Shown here one piece after another: positions 1 to 9,477 of a stretch of 64,000 nucleotides of DNA. A model generated the notes under the pieces. That model ran no database searches. It worked only from the letters and a program-made list of their open reading frames with translations, and had not been told where the DNA came from. The position numbers were made by a program, and so were the translations under genes. Position 1 is the first letter of the stretch; the number at the start of each line of letters is the position of its first letter. The DNA comes from Candidatus Williamhamiltonella defendens (GTDB lineage: Bacteria > Pseudomonadota > Gammaproteobacteria > Enterobacterales > Enterobacteriaceae), in NCBI RefSeq assembly GCF_900699045.1, contig NZ_CAADHL010000003.1:87430-151429 (forward strand), read 5' to 3'.

Positions 1-820
1 TCAATACAGGTAATCCTTGATCGTGGTACATAGATAAGACCACATCAGCGTGTTTTAGGTATTTTTCATGAAATATCGTATCTGCAGATAAAGGACCAAT
101 AAGTGTCATCCCTTCTTGATGTAACAAATTGAGTACAGGAATGATAACGTCAATTTCTTCTTTTCCTAGATGGCCGTTTTCACCAGCATGAGGGTTTAGC
201 CCACAAACATAGATGTGGGGACGAGATATCCCGAATTTGGTTTTAAGGTCGTGATTGAGAATACGAATAACTTGTTTGAGGTGATCTTGAGTCACCGCTT
301 TCGATACCTCTGATAAAGGCAAATGAGTGGTCGTTAATGCCACTTTAAGTTTTTTGCTGACTAACATCATCACGACCATTGAGCATTTGCATCGTTGCGC
401 AAAAAATTCAGTATGACCTATAAAAGGAATGCCCGCTTCATTAATAATACTCTTTTGAATCGGCCCAGTGACTAGGGCGCTAAATTCACTAGCTAAAAGA
501 CGATCACAAGATTGCATCAGTGTATCTATCACATAAGGTGCATTATTGACATTCAGCCTACCCGCGATCACGGTAGTTTTTACTTTCACGGGTAAAATGC
601 TCAATGTGGATGGCAAACAGGGCTGACTGTCTTTTTTGGGGTGATACTGTTTCAATGTCAGGGGTAAATTCATCTGTTTGGCTCGTGCCGATAATAAATA
701 AGGATCAGCACAAACAACCAACTCGACAGGCCAATGCTGTTGTGCCAAAGCGATCACTAGGTCTGGACCGATGCCAGCAGGTTCACCTGGCGTGATGAGA
801 ATAGGTTTATTGTCATTCAT
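1..820 (-). CDS. pdxA: 4-hydroxythreonine-4-phosphate dehydrogenase, 3' end outside the window
   Basis: Catalyses the NAD-dependent oxidation of 4-phosphohydroxy-L-threonine in the DXP-dependent vitamin B6 pathway, a step after PdxB, which is also in this window. Reading from the ATG at 820 gives an N-terminus with the family motif [13 protein letters not shown] metal-binding stretch [10 protein letters not shown] is seen near positions 61-110. The last readable residues are [10 protein letters not shown], a conserved active-site segment, so about 273 codons are present and roughly 55 lie beyond base 1. The start codon overlaps the end of surA by 8 bases (ATGAATGA), the usual surA-pdxA coupling. 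The frame is open throughout. Confidence 0.96.
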   Translation of the reverse strand, partial: MNDNKPILITPGEPAGIGPDLVIALAQQHWPVELVVCADPYLLSARAKQMNLPLTLKQYHPKKDSQPCLPSTLSILPVKVKTTVIAGRLNVNNAPYVIDTLMQSCDRLLASEFSALVTGPIQKSIINEAGIPFIGHTEFFAQRCKCSMVVMMLVSKKLKVALTTTHLPLSEVSKAVTQDHLKQVIRILNHDLKTKFGISRPHIYVCGLNPHAGENGHLGKEEIDVIIPVLNLLHQEGMTLIGPLSADTIFHEKYLKHADVVLSMYHDQGLPVL

Positions 821-1778
821 TATCGTGTTCAAAAATTTTAACGTAAGCTGAAGCCCTCTGCTCTTGTATCCAAGTCTCGGCTTGTTCAGAAAATTTGCGA
901 TTAAACAGGATTTTGTAAGCTTGGTTTTTAATATCTTCACTATTTTCAAAAATAGTATGCAGATCGTTAATGCGCAAAATATAAAAACCAATCTCCGAGC
1001 GAATGGGGCCAATAATATCAAACTTATGCTTATGAATGCCTTTTAATTTTTCAGAAAACAAGGTGGGTAATTCTTGCACTTTTTTCCAACCTATCATTCC
1101 CCATTTCAAAGGTTGCGAGTCAGCCGAATAGGCGACCCCTAATTTCACGTCTTTTTTAAGTTGAGAGACTAATTTATTGGCTTTTTTTTCGGCTTTATCT
1201 ATCTCTTTCTGGGAAGAATTATCTGTTATAGGAATCAAGATTTGACTGAGATTTAGCTCCATATGTTGATTTTTTTCGTTCAAAATTAACTTTGATAAAG
1301 CATTCACTTCTTGTGGAAAGATGTTGATTCGAGGTTTCACCGCATTTTTAAGCACTTCTGCAATTAATATTTGATTACGAATTTCATTACGATAAGTACC
1401 GTAATGAATATTTTCTGCGGCCAACTTGTTACGGATCTCATCAACGGTCAGACGATTTTTTCTTGCAATATCAGTAATAATTTTGTCCAAATCATCATCA
1501 AGAATTTTGAAACCTATTTTGTCAGCTATTTGTAATTGCATACTTTCTACTATGAGCCGTTCGAGGATTTGCTGTCTTAAAATCACCTCCTCGGGCAAGG
1601 ACTGATGCATATTGTTCGCATTCATTTTGATGACTTTTAGCCTATGATTGATATCACTCTGCAGTATGACGGAATCGTTCACTATAGCAACGATTTTATT
1701 GATTTCTTTGGGTGCTGGAAAAACAGTGAAGTGGCTTCCTAAAAACCATACTAAAACATATATTCTCCAATATTTCAT
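813..1778 (-). CDS. surA: Periplasmic chaperone SurA, shortened to one parvulin domain
   Basis: Chaperone that escorts unfolded outer-membrane proteins, LptD among them, across the periplasm to the BAM complex. The protein has a short signal peptide ending near AP (residues 1-22), the N-terminal chaperone domain (about 25-165), one parvulin-like domain starting at [11 protein letters not shown] and ending at [10 protein letters not shown] (about 170-275), then the C-terminal helix with [20 protein letters not shown]. It is 321 residues against about 428 in E. coli. The surviving domain matches P1 of E. coli, and the sequence jumps straight from P1 to the C-terminal helix, so P2, the domain with the prolyl isomerase activity, is missing. 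The frame is clean, so this is a shortened gene and not a frameshift. It sits between lptD and pdxA. Confidence 0.95.
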   Translation of the reverse strand: MKYWRIYVLVWFLGSHFTVFPAPKEINKIVAIVNDSVILQSDINHRLKVIKMNANNMHQSLPEEVILRQQILERLIVESMQLQIADKIGFKILDDDLDKIITDIARKNRLTVDEIRNKLAAENIHYGTYRNEIRNQILIAEVLKNAVKPRINIFPQEVNALSKLILNEKNQHMELNLSQILIPITDNSSQKEIDKAEKKANKLVSQLKKDVKLGVAYSADSQPLKWGMIGWKKVQELPTLFSEKLKGIHKHKFDIIGPIRSEIGFYILRINDLHTIFENSEDIKNQAYKILFNRKFSEQAETWIQEQRASAYVKIFEHDNE

Positions 1779-1878
1779 ATTTTTACCTTATCTCATCAAG
1801 TAGATTATTGACTCAAGCTGCCGCGAATAGGTACGAGATCCAGTTTATTAAGCTCTGTGTTTTTATCATTTTTTAAAA

Positions 1879-4218
1879 TTAAAAAGGTTTTTGGTAAGGT
1901 AAAGGACCCCGTTGCAGTGCTTTTTGTGTACTGAAGCTGTCATTCGTATTTAGACTACGTAATTGAATATTAATTGAAAATCTATTTTCATACTGACTTC
2001 CATTATTGTTAGCATTCCAACCGTTAATGCTATTTTCATAGCCAAGATTAACACTCCAACAGCAGGTGGTATATTGGATTTCAACCAATTCTCTGGCAGG
2101 TTGATGTGCTCTCATATCATAGTAGTAAGCACCGACTAGAAACCATCGATTTTTTATAGGCCAGCTCACCGTCGTACCTACTTGTGAAATTCCTTTTTGG
2201 TAATTGGGCCTACTCACATGCGGCAATGAAGCCTGAATATATTCTGGGCTTGCATAACGATAATTTAATTGATAAATGTGATTATTGTCCTTATGATATT
2301 CCATAACGGCATCGCTTTGAACAATACTGCCTAAACGGGTGTCATATTGCATGCCCCCTCTTAAGCTAGTCTGATCCGTTATACGCCAAAAACTGTCACC
2401 AGCCCAAACTAAACTACCGATACGACTGCTATCAATTTTAGTATTGCTGACAGAACGAGAAGGAGCAAAGTAATAAATTTGACCGATAGAAATGTTAAAT
2501 CGCTCTAACATAGCATTATCATAAATGCGGGAAGTTAAACCTGTGGTCACTTGATTGGCCGAAGCAATACGATCTAGTCCACTATAGGTACGATCACGAA
2601 ATAAACCATGATAATCATTTTGCATAAGGGTTGAATCATAAATATAAATATTATTTTGATTTTTATAAGTTTTATAGACATATTGTACTCGTGGTTCTAA
2701 AGTTTGTGTAAAACCAGAGAGTTTGTCCATGGAGCGATCGAAGATCAGTGTTCCCTCAGCCTTAAATTGTGGGATGACACGATTAACAGAATTCTCTAAA
2801 CTGTACGAAGACTGCAAGTTTTTATCAGAAAACTGTTCAGGGATAGATTGCTCGTAATGAGTCGCCATTAACTTGCTTGCAATATTCAGATTCCCCCACC
2901 TATTTGAGAGAGGCAAGTGTAACTGAGATTCTACATGAAAGCGCTCAGTCTTTGGGTTATCTGCACTCACACTCGTAAATCTCGCGGCTCCCCCATAAAT
3001 ATGCATATCAAAAGGGCCGATATCGTTTTTATAATAATTGATCTCCAATTCCGGCTCAGCTCGGTATGCATTTCTATTTCCACTTTCGTTAAATACTTGA
3101 AATTTCTTTAATGAAAACATTAAATTCCGATGCTTTTGGAAATAACCTACATTGAAAATTTGAGAGGCATAACCATCTGTAGAAAAACCATAAGGAGATC
3201 TCAGATCAGAAAAATAATCATGATCGCTGATTCTGGTATAATGAACGCCAAATCGCCATACTTTATCCATGACTCCTGAATGACTCCAATAATACAACCA
3301 TCGCTGACTATTTTTATTTTTTTCTTTATAAAGCTTATCATTAGGTAGCCATTCAAAAACCATAATACCTTGGCCCTGTGGAAACAAATATCGAAATTCA
3401 TTTCGCCATTGAACCCCTCTTTTACTCAAATATTTTGTCGTAATCGTCGCATCAAAATTAGGTGCAATATTCCAGTAATAAGGTAATGTAAATTCAAAAT
3501 TATTTTTTTTGGAATATTCATTAGTAGGCACTAAAAAACCAGAGTGTCGCTCTTTTCCCAAATAAAATTGCATATAAGGAGTATAAAAAACAGGCATTTT
3601 CGAGATTTTAAAGCGGGCATTCCATATTTTTGTCACTTCTTTTTTTCTATCAAAAACGATTTTTGAACCGATAATATTCCAACTATTATCATCAAGAGGA
3701 CAAGAAGTAAAAGTCCCATTTTTCAAAATGGTATAACGGTTTTGATCACGTATTTGAATAAGGTCCGCCTTACCTTGACCTTGACGCCCAACCAACTGAT
3801 ACTTTCCTTCATCGATCTCTGCGTCTTTGGTATCAATATTGGACCTAGCCTGAGTCCCTTCGAGTTTTATTTCAGGATCAAAGTATTTCACATCCCCAGT
3901 AGCCACTGTAGTACGAATAGGGTTATGGCGTGAATTTTGACCCTGAGTTTGATTTAAGGTCATTTTATTTGCATTTAAAGTGCAATTACCTTGCTTAACA
4001 GTGACATTACCTGAAAAAATAATAGTGCTAGGGTAATCAGCTGATGCCTGATTTGATTGAATATACATAGGGAGATCATGGTGGTTATTTGCAACAAGGG
4101 GCTGGTTGTAACGAGGAATACTTAATGAACATTGTTTTGTGATATTAGAGATGGCTTTTTCACTGTAAAATAGAAATAAAATGATGGTAATTAAAAATGT
4201 TAATAAGCGATTATTCAT
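1879..4218 (-). CDS. lptD: LPS-assembly outer-membrane protein LptD
   Basis: Beta-barrel that, with the lipoprotein LptE, inserts lipopolysaccharide into the outer leaflet of the outer membrane. 779 residues, against 784 in E. coli. A signal peptide covers about residues 1-25. An OstA/LptA-like periplasmic domain (about 55-190) precedes a long barrel rich in aromatic residues. The four cysteines that form the two interdomain disulfides are all present: one in KQCSLSIP near the mature N-terminus, one in FTSCPLDD, and the adjacent pair in YTTCCWSVNL, so oxidative maturation is probably kept. First gene of lptD-surA-pdxA. The usual divergent neighbour djlA is replaced by the pdxB operon. Confidence 0.96.
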   Translation of the reverse strand: MNNRLLTFLITIILFLFYSEKAISNITKQCSLSIPRYNQPLVANNHHDLPMYIQSNQASADYPSTIIFSGNVTVKQGNCTLNANKMTLNQTQGQNSRHNPIRTTVATGDVKYFDPEIKLEGTQARSNIDTKDAEIDEGKYQLVGRQGQGKADLIQIRDQNRYTILKNGTFTSCPLDDNSWNIIGSKIVFDRKKEVTKIWNARFKISKMPVFYTPYMQFYLGKERHSGFLVPTNEYSKKNNFEFTLPYYWNIAPNFDATITTKYLSKRGVQWRNEFRYLFPQGQGIMVFEWLPNDKLYKEKNKNSQRWLYYWSHSGVMDKVWRFGVHYTRISDHDYFSDLRSPYGFSTDGYASQIFNVGYFQKHRNLMFSLKKFQVFNESGNRNAYRAEPELEINYYKNDIGPFDMHIYGGAARFTSVSADNPKTERFHVESQLHLPLSNRWGNLNIASKLMATHYEQSIPEQFSDKNLQSSYSLENSVNRVIPQFKAEGTLIFDRSMDKLSGFTQTLEPRVQYVYKTYKNQNNIYIYDSTLMQNDYHGLFRDRTYSGLDRIASANQVTTGLTSRIYDNAMLERFNISIGQIYYFAPSRSVSNTKIDSSRIGSLVWAGDSFWRITDQTSLRGGMQYDTRLGSIVQSDAVMEYHKDNNHIYQLNYRYASPEYIQASLPHVSRPNYQKGISQVGTTVSWPIKNRWFLVGAYYYDMRAHQPARELVEIQYTTCCWSVNLGYENSINGWNANNNGSQYENRFSINIQLRSLNTNDSFSTQKALQRGPLPYQKPF

Positions 4219-4268
4219 GCCGTTTTTGTATTTGACTTATTTATTAAAAATAAAAGGATATTATATAA

Positions 4269-4298
4269 AATATAACGGCTAGAGGTTATACGATTCAA
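4269..4298 (-). promoter_or_regulatory. Candidate promoter of lptD-surA-pdxA
   Basis: On the minus strand a TTGAAT box (4293-4298) is followed after 18 bases by TATATT (4269-4274), about 50 bases upstream of the lptD start. The whole 4219-4574 divergent region is very AT-rich and holds no other gene that I can see. It also contains an inverted repeat AAACACA-6 nt-TGTGTTT (4405-4424) that encloses a TATAAT hexamer reading towards pdxB. Confidence 0.4.
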
Positions 4299-4574
4299 TC
4301 CATTTTCACCAGTGTTAACTCAAACATACAGTAAAAGCTCCATTATTTTTTCTCTGTTTCATTGATCCGATCAACCTCAAAATATGATTTTCTAATAGTG
4401 ACTAAAACACAATATAATGTGTTTAAAGAAATCTAAAAATTCTTAATGTGACAGAATTGTTGTTACTAAGTCTATTTTGTTTTAAAAGAATTTTTTTCTT
4501 TTACATGCCTATTCTCAAATTGAAATATTCTACCATTTTAAAAACAGTTTTTTTATTTAACCTTGACTTATTTA

Positions 4575-5732
4575 ATGCCGACAGATAAAAAATTCAAAAT
4601 TATCGTAGATGAAAATATGCCATATGCTGAAACGTTATTTCACCGTATGGGTGAGGTGAAATTAATACGTGGGCGTAACATTACAAGAGAAAGCTTACAG
4701 AAAACAGATGCATTAATGGTTCGTTCTGTCACCCATGTTGGTTCTAAACTTTTACAGGGAACCCCTATACAGTTTGTGGGAAGCGCAACAGCAGGTACCG
4801 ATCATATCGATATTTCTTGGTTAAATCAGCAAAAAATACATTTTTCCTCTGCAGCTGGATGCAATGCAATTGCAGTTGTGGAATACGTTTTCTCTGCTCT
4901 ATTCGTCATGTCAGAACGACAAGGTTTTTGCTTGCAGGATAAAACAGTCGGGATCATCGGTGTAGGACATATTGGATCTTTACTTTATCAACGTTTAAAC
5001 GCATTGGGTGTGCGTACGTTAATTTGTGATCCTCCAAGAGCAAAGCAAACCCAGGTGGATGATTCTATTCAAAAATTTTGGCCATTCGAAAAATTAGTGA
5101 TGCAGGCAGATATTCTAACTTTTCATACTCCCCTCAATGTAACGGGTTTATATAAAACTCTGCATTTAGTAGATGATGATGTGTTAACCGCTCTCCCTGA
5201 GAATAAAATTCTCATCAACACTTGCCGCGGCAAAGTGATTGATAATCGTGCTTTACTGAAAGCTTTAGAAAGAAAGAAAAAGATAAGGGCAGTATTAGAT
5301 GTATGGGATGCCGAACCTGACATTTGTTTAAAATTATTGTCTCTGGTAGACATTGGAACTCCTCATATAGCAGGTTACACCTTAGAAGGTAAAGCCAGAG
5401 GCACCCTTCAAATATTTTCTGCTTTTAGCCAATTTTTAAATCAACCTCAGACAATTGATCTGAATGCTTTATTAGCATCAGAAGATTTTAATCTAATTAA
5501 ATTGAATGGTGAGATAAGTCCAAGCAAATTAAAGCAATTAATACACCTGGTGTATGATGTGCGCCGTGATGATGCTTTGTTACGAAAAAAAGCAGGCATC
5601 AAAGGAGGATTCGATGATATTCGTAAACATTATCAAGAACGTAGAGAATGGTCTTCTTTTTGTGTTGAATCTCATTATTTAGAAAGTCGATCACTTTTAC
5701 AAAAATTGGGATTTAGTGTTTCATCTTTGTGA
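4575..5732 (+). CDS. pdxB: Erythronate-4-phosphate dehydrogenase
   Basis: Oxidises 4-phospho-D-erythronate in pyridoxal phosphate synthesis, upstream of PdxA. I start at the ATG at 4575; an in-frame TTG 12 bases earlier would add four residues that homologues lack. The mature-looking N-terminus KIIVDENMPYAETLF matches the family. The D-2-hydroxyacid dehydrogenase architecture is clear: NAD fold motif GIIGVGHIG, substrate-binding VRSVTHVG, and the catalytic Arg/Glu/His segments TCRGKVID, DVWDAEPD and GTPHIAGYT. The C-terminal PdxB-specific domain ends with VYDVRRDDALLRKKAG and ERREWSSF. About 385 residues, normal length. First gene of the ten-gene operon that runs to ubiX. Confidence 0.96.
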   Translation: MPTDKKFKIIVDENMPYAETLFHRMGEVKLIRGRNITRESLQKTDALMVRSVTHVGSKLLQGTPIQFVGSATAGTDHIDISWLNQQKIHFSSAAGCNAIAVVEYVFSALFVMSERQGFCLQDKTVGIIGVGHIGSLLYQRLNALGVRTLICDPPRAKQTQVDDSIQKFWPFEKLVMQADILTFHTPLNVTGLYKTLHLVDDDVLTALPENKILINTCRGKVIDNRALLKALERKKKIRAVLDVWDAEPDICLKLLSLVDIGTPHIAGYTLEGKARGTLQIFSAFSQFLNQPQTIDLNALLASEDFNLIKLNGEISPSKLKQLIHLVYDVRRDDALLRKKAGIKGGFDDIRKHYQERREWSSFCVESHYLESRSLLQKLGFSVSSL

Positions 5733-5813
5733 TTTTTTAATGGCCTTTATCTTTAATGGCTTTTCGATTAAGGAAAATAATTCATTTCTAATGATAGTTG
5801 GAGAGAACCAAAT

Positions 5814-6821
5814 ATGTCTGACGGTTGGAATGTTGCCCTCTTAGGTGCAACAGGTGCGGTAGGTCGAGCATTAATAGAAATGTTGCAAGAATGCTCATTT
5901 CCAATTGGCCATTTATATCTTTTAGCTACGAAAAAAAGTGCAGGTGAAGTGATTCGTTTTGCAGGGAAAAGTGTACCTGTACAAAATGCCGCTGAATTTG
6001 ATTGGTCTAAAGCACAAATTGCTTTTTTTGTTGCAGGAAGAAAAGCCACCGCATTTTATGCAGAAACAGCGAGTGATGCAGGGTGCAGGGTAATCGACAA
6101 TAGTGGATTATTTTCTATGGATTCTCATGTTCCCTTAATAGTACCTATGGTTAATCCACAAGTGTTGTCACAGATCCCATACCATAATATCGTTGCGGTA
6201 GCAGACAGTTTAACCAGTCAATTACTGGTTGCTATTAAACCATTGATAGAGCAAATGGGGTTATCACGTCTTAATGTGACTAATATGATCTCGGTTTCTG
6301 CTTACGGTAAAGCGGCCGTAGATGATTTAGCAGGCCAAACAGCCAAGTTACTTAATGGGGTGTCTCCAGAAAAAAGCGTTTTTAAAAAACAGTTAGCTTT
6401 TAATTTATTGCCGCTCATCAATGATGAAGAAGAAAGTGTTTATGAAGAACGTCATCTCGTCAATCAGATCCGAAAAATACTTCAAGATCCCCATCTACCT
6501 ATTTCAGTTAGCTGTATACAGGCACCCGTGTTTTATGGGCATGCTCAGATAGTTCATTTTGAAGCATTACAACCTATTTCTTTCAATCAAGTACGTAGTG
6601 AACTTGAAAATATTCAAAATATTCAATTATTTTCAGAATATGATTATCCTACCCAGGTAAGTGATCTAGAAAACAATGCTGTCAACATAGGATGTATCCG
6701 AAATGATTACGGTATTCCAGAAATAGTACAATTTTGGTCGGTTGCGGATAATATCCGCTTCACAGGCGCTAATATGCTCATCAAAACTGCCGAACTCTTA
6801 ATTATGGAGCGATTGCATTAA
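5814..6821 (+). CDS. usg: Usg-1, aspartate-semialdehyde dehydrogenase paralogue
   Basis: 335 residues, full length for Usg. The N-terminal NADP-binding motif [16 protein letters not shown] and the overall fold follow aspartate-semialdehyde dehydrogenase. The position of the catalytic cysteine instead reads [16 protein letters not shown], as in E. coli Usg, so it should not have Asd activity; its real role is unknown. It lies between pdxB and truA as in E. coli, and its stop codon overlaps the truA start (TAATG). Its survival in a shrinking genome suggests a function or polarity constraint, which is inference. Confidence 0.93.
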   Translation: MSDGWNVALLGATGAVGRALIEMLQECSFPIGHLYLLATKKSAGEVIRFAGKSVPVQNAAEFDWSKAQIAFFVAGRKATAFYAETASDAGCRVIDNSGLFSMDSHVPLIVPMVNPQVLSQIPYHNIVAVADSLTSQLLVAIKPLIEQMGLSRLNVTNMISVSAYGKAAVDDLAGQTAKLLNGVSPEKSVFKKQLAFNLLPLINDEEESVYEERHLVNQIRKILQDPHLPISVSCIQAPVFYGHAQIVHFEALQPISFNQVRSELENIQNIQLFSEYDYPTQVSDLENNAVNIGCIRNDYGIPEIVQFWSVADNIRFTGANMLIKTAELLIMERLH

Positions 6822-7648
6822 TGCCAATATTGAAGTTACCTACTTTATCGTCTGGTCTAAAGCACAAAATTGCACTGGCGATTGAATACAACGGTTACCG
6901 TTACTACGGATGGCAACGTCAAGAACATGTACCAAGTATACAAAGATGTTTGGAGCACGCATTGTCTAAAATAGCCAATGAATCTATCACGGTGTGCTGT
7001 GCTGGGCGTACTGATGCGGGTGTTCATGCGACTGCTCAGGTTATTCATTTCTTAACCAAAGCGGTCCGAAAAGAAGTCAGTTGGATCATGGGTGTCAATA
7101 CTTATTTACCCCCCGATATTACAGTTCTTTGGGCAAAAAAAGTGGCAAAAGATTTTCATGCACGCTTTAGCGCAAGAGCTCGCCGTTATCGTTATCTTAT
7201 TTTTAATAATCATCATCGACCAGCTCTTTTTTCAGAAGGAATCGCTCATTACAGTATGCCACTCGATGAAAATAAGATGGAACGGGCAGCACAATGCTTA
7301 CTCGGAGAAAATGATTTTAGTTCATTTCGAGCCGCTCAATGTCAATCAAAAACGCCTTGGCGTTATGTGCATCATCTAAAGGTGAGCCGTTTTGGGGGAG
7401 ACTATATTATGGTGGATATCAAAGCAAATGCTTTTTTACATCATATGGTCAGAAATATTGTAGGAAGCTTAATAGAAGTAGGGATTGGTCATCAAAATGA
7501 ACATTGGATTGCTCAATTATTAGCTTTCAAAGATCGAACTCAAGCGGCGGTGACTGCTAAAGCCTCTGGTCTATATCTGGTTTCAGTTGATTACCCCTCG
7601 CATTTTTCTTTACCTAATCTCCCTCTGGGGCCCCTTTTTTATACATAG
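6821..7648 (+). CDS. truA: tRNA pseudouridine(38-40) synthase
   Basis: Converts uridines 38-40 in the anticodon arm of tRNAs to pseudouridine. 275 residues, normal length. The catalytic aspartate lies in [15 protein letters not shown], and other family blocks are [22 protein letters not shown] and [16 protein letters not shown]. The start ATG overlaps the usg stop by one base, so the two are translationally coupled. The next gene, dedA, is dead. Confidence 0.96.
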   Translation: MPILKLPTLSSGLKHKIALAIEYNGYRYYGWQRQEHVPSIQRCLEHALSKIANESITVCCAGRTDAGVHATAQVIHFLTKAVRKEVSWIMGVNTYLPPDITVLWAKKVAKDFHARFSARARRYRYLIFNNHHRPALFSEGIAHYSMPLDENKMERAAQCLLGENDFSSFRAAQCQSKTPWRYVHHLKVSRFGGDYIMVDIKANAFLHHMVRNIVGSLIEVGIGHQNEHWIAQLLAFKDRTQAAVTAKASGLYLVSVDYPSHFSLPNLPLGPLFYT

Positions 7649-7715
7649 AAAATAAAAGATATCCACAGTGACTTGAGGTCTTTTAATTAACCCATTTTCA
7701 TTCATCTGAGTTTTT

Positions 7716-8360
7716 ATGAAATTTATCCATTTTATTAATTTTATACTGAATATGACATTTATTTAACGGAACTCGTGTCACAATACGGTCTATGGGTTTA
7801 CGGAATACTGTTTTTTATTTTATTTTGTAAAACAGGTTTCATCATAACCCCTCGCCTGCTAGGCAATTTACTGCTTTTTATGTCGGGATTATTAGCATTA
7901 CTGTCTTCAAATGAGTTAAATGTTCACTTCATGATGTGTCTGATGATCATCGCGGCTATTATCGATGATACATTGAATTACTACATAGGCTATATTTTCG
8001 GATAAAATTTTTTTGTGATCTAAATTCAAAAATTTTAAAATGATCGTCTCTCGACCTCGTTAAGAAATTTTATAAGAAGCATGGAGGTAAGACGGTTATT
8101 TTAGCCTGTTTTATTCAAATCGTCCGGACTTTTATTCCGTTTATTGCAGGTATAGGTAAGATGTCTTATCCTAATTTTACTTTCTATAAAATCTTAGGTG
8201 CTTTTTTGTAGATTTTGTCTTTCACTTACACAGGATATTTTTTGGCTATGTGCCCATGGTACAAAATCATTTGAAATTATTAATCTTGCTCATTATCGTG
8301 CTGTCGATTTTTCAGAGCCTTTTTAAAATATGGCCTCATTGTGGCGTACGTCAATATTAA
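7716..8360 (+). pseudogene. dedA: dedA pseudogene (membrane protein of the DedA/SNARE-associated family)
   Basis: Fills the truA-accD gap exactly where dedA stands in E. coli. Pieces in different frames line up with DedA: the start MKFIHFINFIL (7716), a first frameshift near 7750, then LTELVSQYGLWVYGILFF to NYYIGYIFG (to 8004), a scrambled stretch near 8005-8075, then [16 protein letters not shown] through [16 protein letters not shown], an in-frame stop at about 8210, another shift near 8255, and a last piece MVQNHLKLLILL ending at the TAA at 8360. At least three frame changes and one nonsense codon. DedA proteins are membrane proteins linked to proton-motive-force and lipid-carrier homeostasis; another family member elsewhere could cover this loss. 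Confidence 0.93.
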
Positions 8361-8424
8361 AAAATGAATGTAAGCGCTGAATATTTTTCTATTTTTATAA
8401 AAAATTAATTATCTAAGGTAAATA

Positions 8425-9327
8425 ATGAGCTGGATTGAGCGAATTTATAATAAAAGTCATATTATCCGCACTCAGAAAGCCAATATCCCAGAGGGCGTTT
8501 GGACGAAATGTGAAAAATGCGAGCAAATATTATATAGCGCAGAATTAGAGCAAAATTTAAGGGTTTGTCCTAAATGTCACCACCATATGAGGATATCAGC
8601 GCGAGCGCGATTACATGCCTTCTTAGATAAAGGTTTTAGAATCGACTTAGCGGAAGAATTAACACCTAAAGATCTGTTGAAATTTAAAGATACAAAAAAA
8701 TATAAAGACCGCCTTTCTGGAGCACAAAAAGATACTGGTGAAAAAGATGCGCTGATAGTCATCAAAGGGACGTTATTTGGTATGCCTATTGTGAGCGCTG
8801 CATTTGAATTTTCTTTTATGGCTGGTTCTATGGGATCAGTCGTTGGTGCCCGTTTTGTTCGTGCCGTCAAACACGCTTTGCAAGACAACTGCCCATTCGT
8901 TTGCTTTTCTTCAAGTGGGGGAGCCAGGATGCAAGAAGCGCTAACTTCTTTAATGCAAATGGCAAAAACAAGCGCGGCCCTTGCTAAAATGCAGGAATCG
9001 AGATTGCCTTATATTTCGGTTCTGACTAATCCTACTTTTGGCGGTGTTTCTGCTAGTTTGGGGATGCTCGGCGATATTAATCTCGCTGAACCTAAAGCGT
9101 TAATTGGTTTTGCAGGCCCTAGAATCATTGAACAAACTGTTAGAGAAAAATTACCCTCAAGTTTTCAAAGCAGCGAATTTTTAATCCAAAAAGGTGCCAT
9201 AGACATGATTGTTAGCCGTCTCGATATGCGATACAAGTTGGCCAGTCTTTTATCCAAATTGACTCATCAACCTGAACCTTCGATGATGCTATGCAAATTG
9301 CAAAACATGAGAGAAGGCAGTCACTGA
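8425..9327 (+). CDS. accD: Acetyl-CoA carboxylase, carboxyltransferase beta subunit
   Basis: Beta half of the carboxyltransferase that makes malonyl-CoA for fatty acid synthesis. 300 residues. The N-terminal four-cysteine zinc ribbon reads [10 protein letters not shown]...VCPKCHHH (about residues 27-50). The crotonase-fold carboxyltransferase core follows, with [19 protein letters not shown] and [18 protein letters not shown] start with ordinary spacing, 64 bases after the dead dedA, and 150 bases before folC. Confidence 0.97.
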   Translation: MSWIERIYNKSHIIRTQKANIPEGVWTKCEKCEQILYSAELEQNLRVCPKCHHHMRISARARLHAFLDKGFRIDLAEELTPKDLLKFKDTKKYKDRLSGAQKDTGEKDALIVIKGTLFGMPIVSAAFEFSFMAGSMGSVVGARFVRAVKHALQDNCPFVCFSSSGGARMQEALTSLMQMAKTSAALAKMQESRLPYISVLTNPTFGGVSASLGMLGDINLAEPKALIGFAGPRIIEQTVREKLPSSFQSSEFLIQKGAIDMIVSRLDMRYKLASLLSKLTHQPEPSMMLCKLQNMREGSH

Positions 9328-9477
9328 AAATCTATGAAGGAAGATACCTAAAAATCGCTTGGGATGCTCATCACTTATCTATCGCCAAAAAAACAAAAAC
9401 GGTACTCAAAACGGATAATGTAGGCACCATAACTCTCAGTAGATTTTGCAAAGGTCTATTTTTGAAACAGGTCTGTT

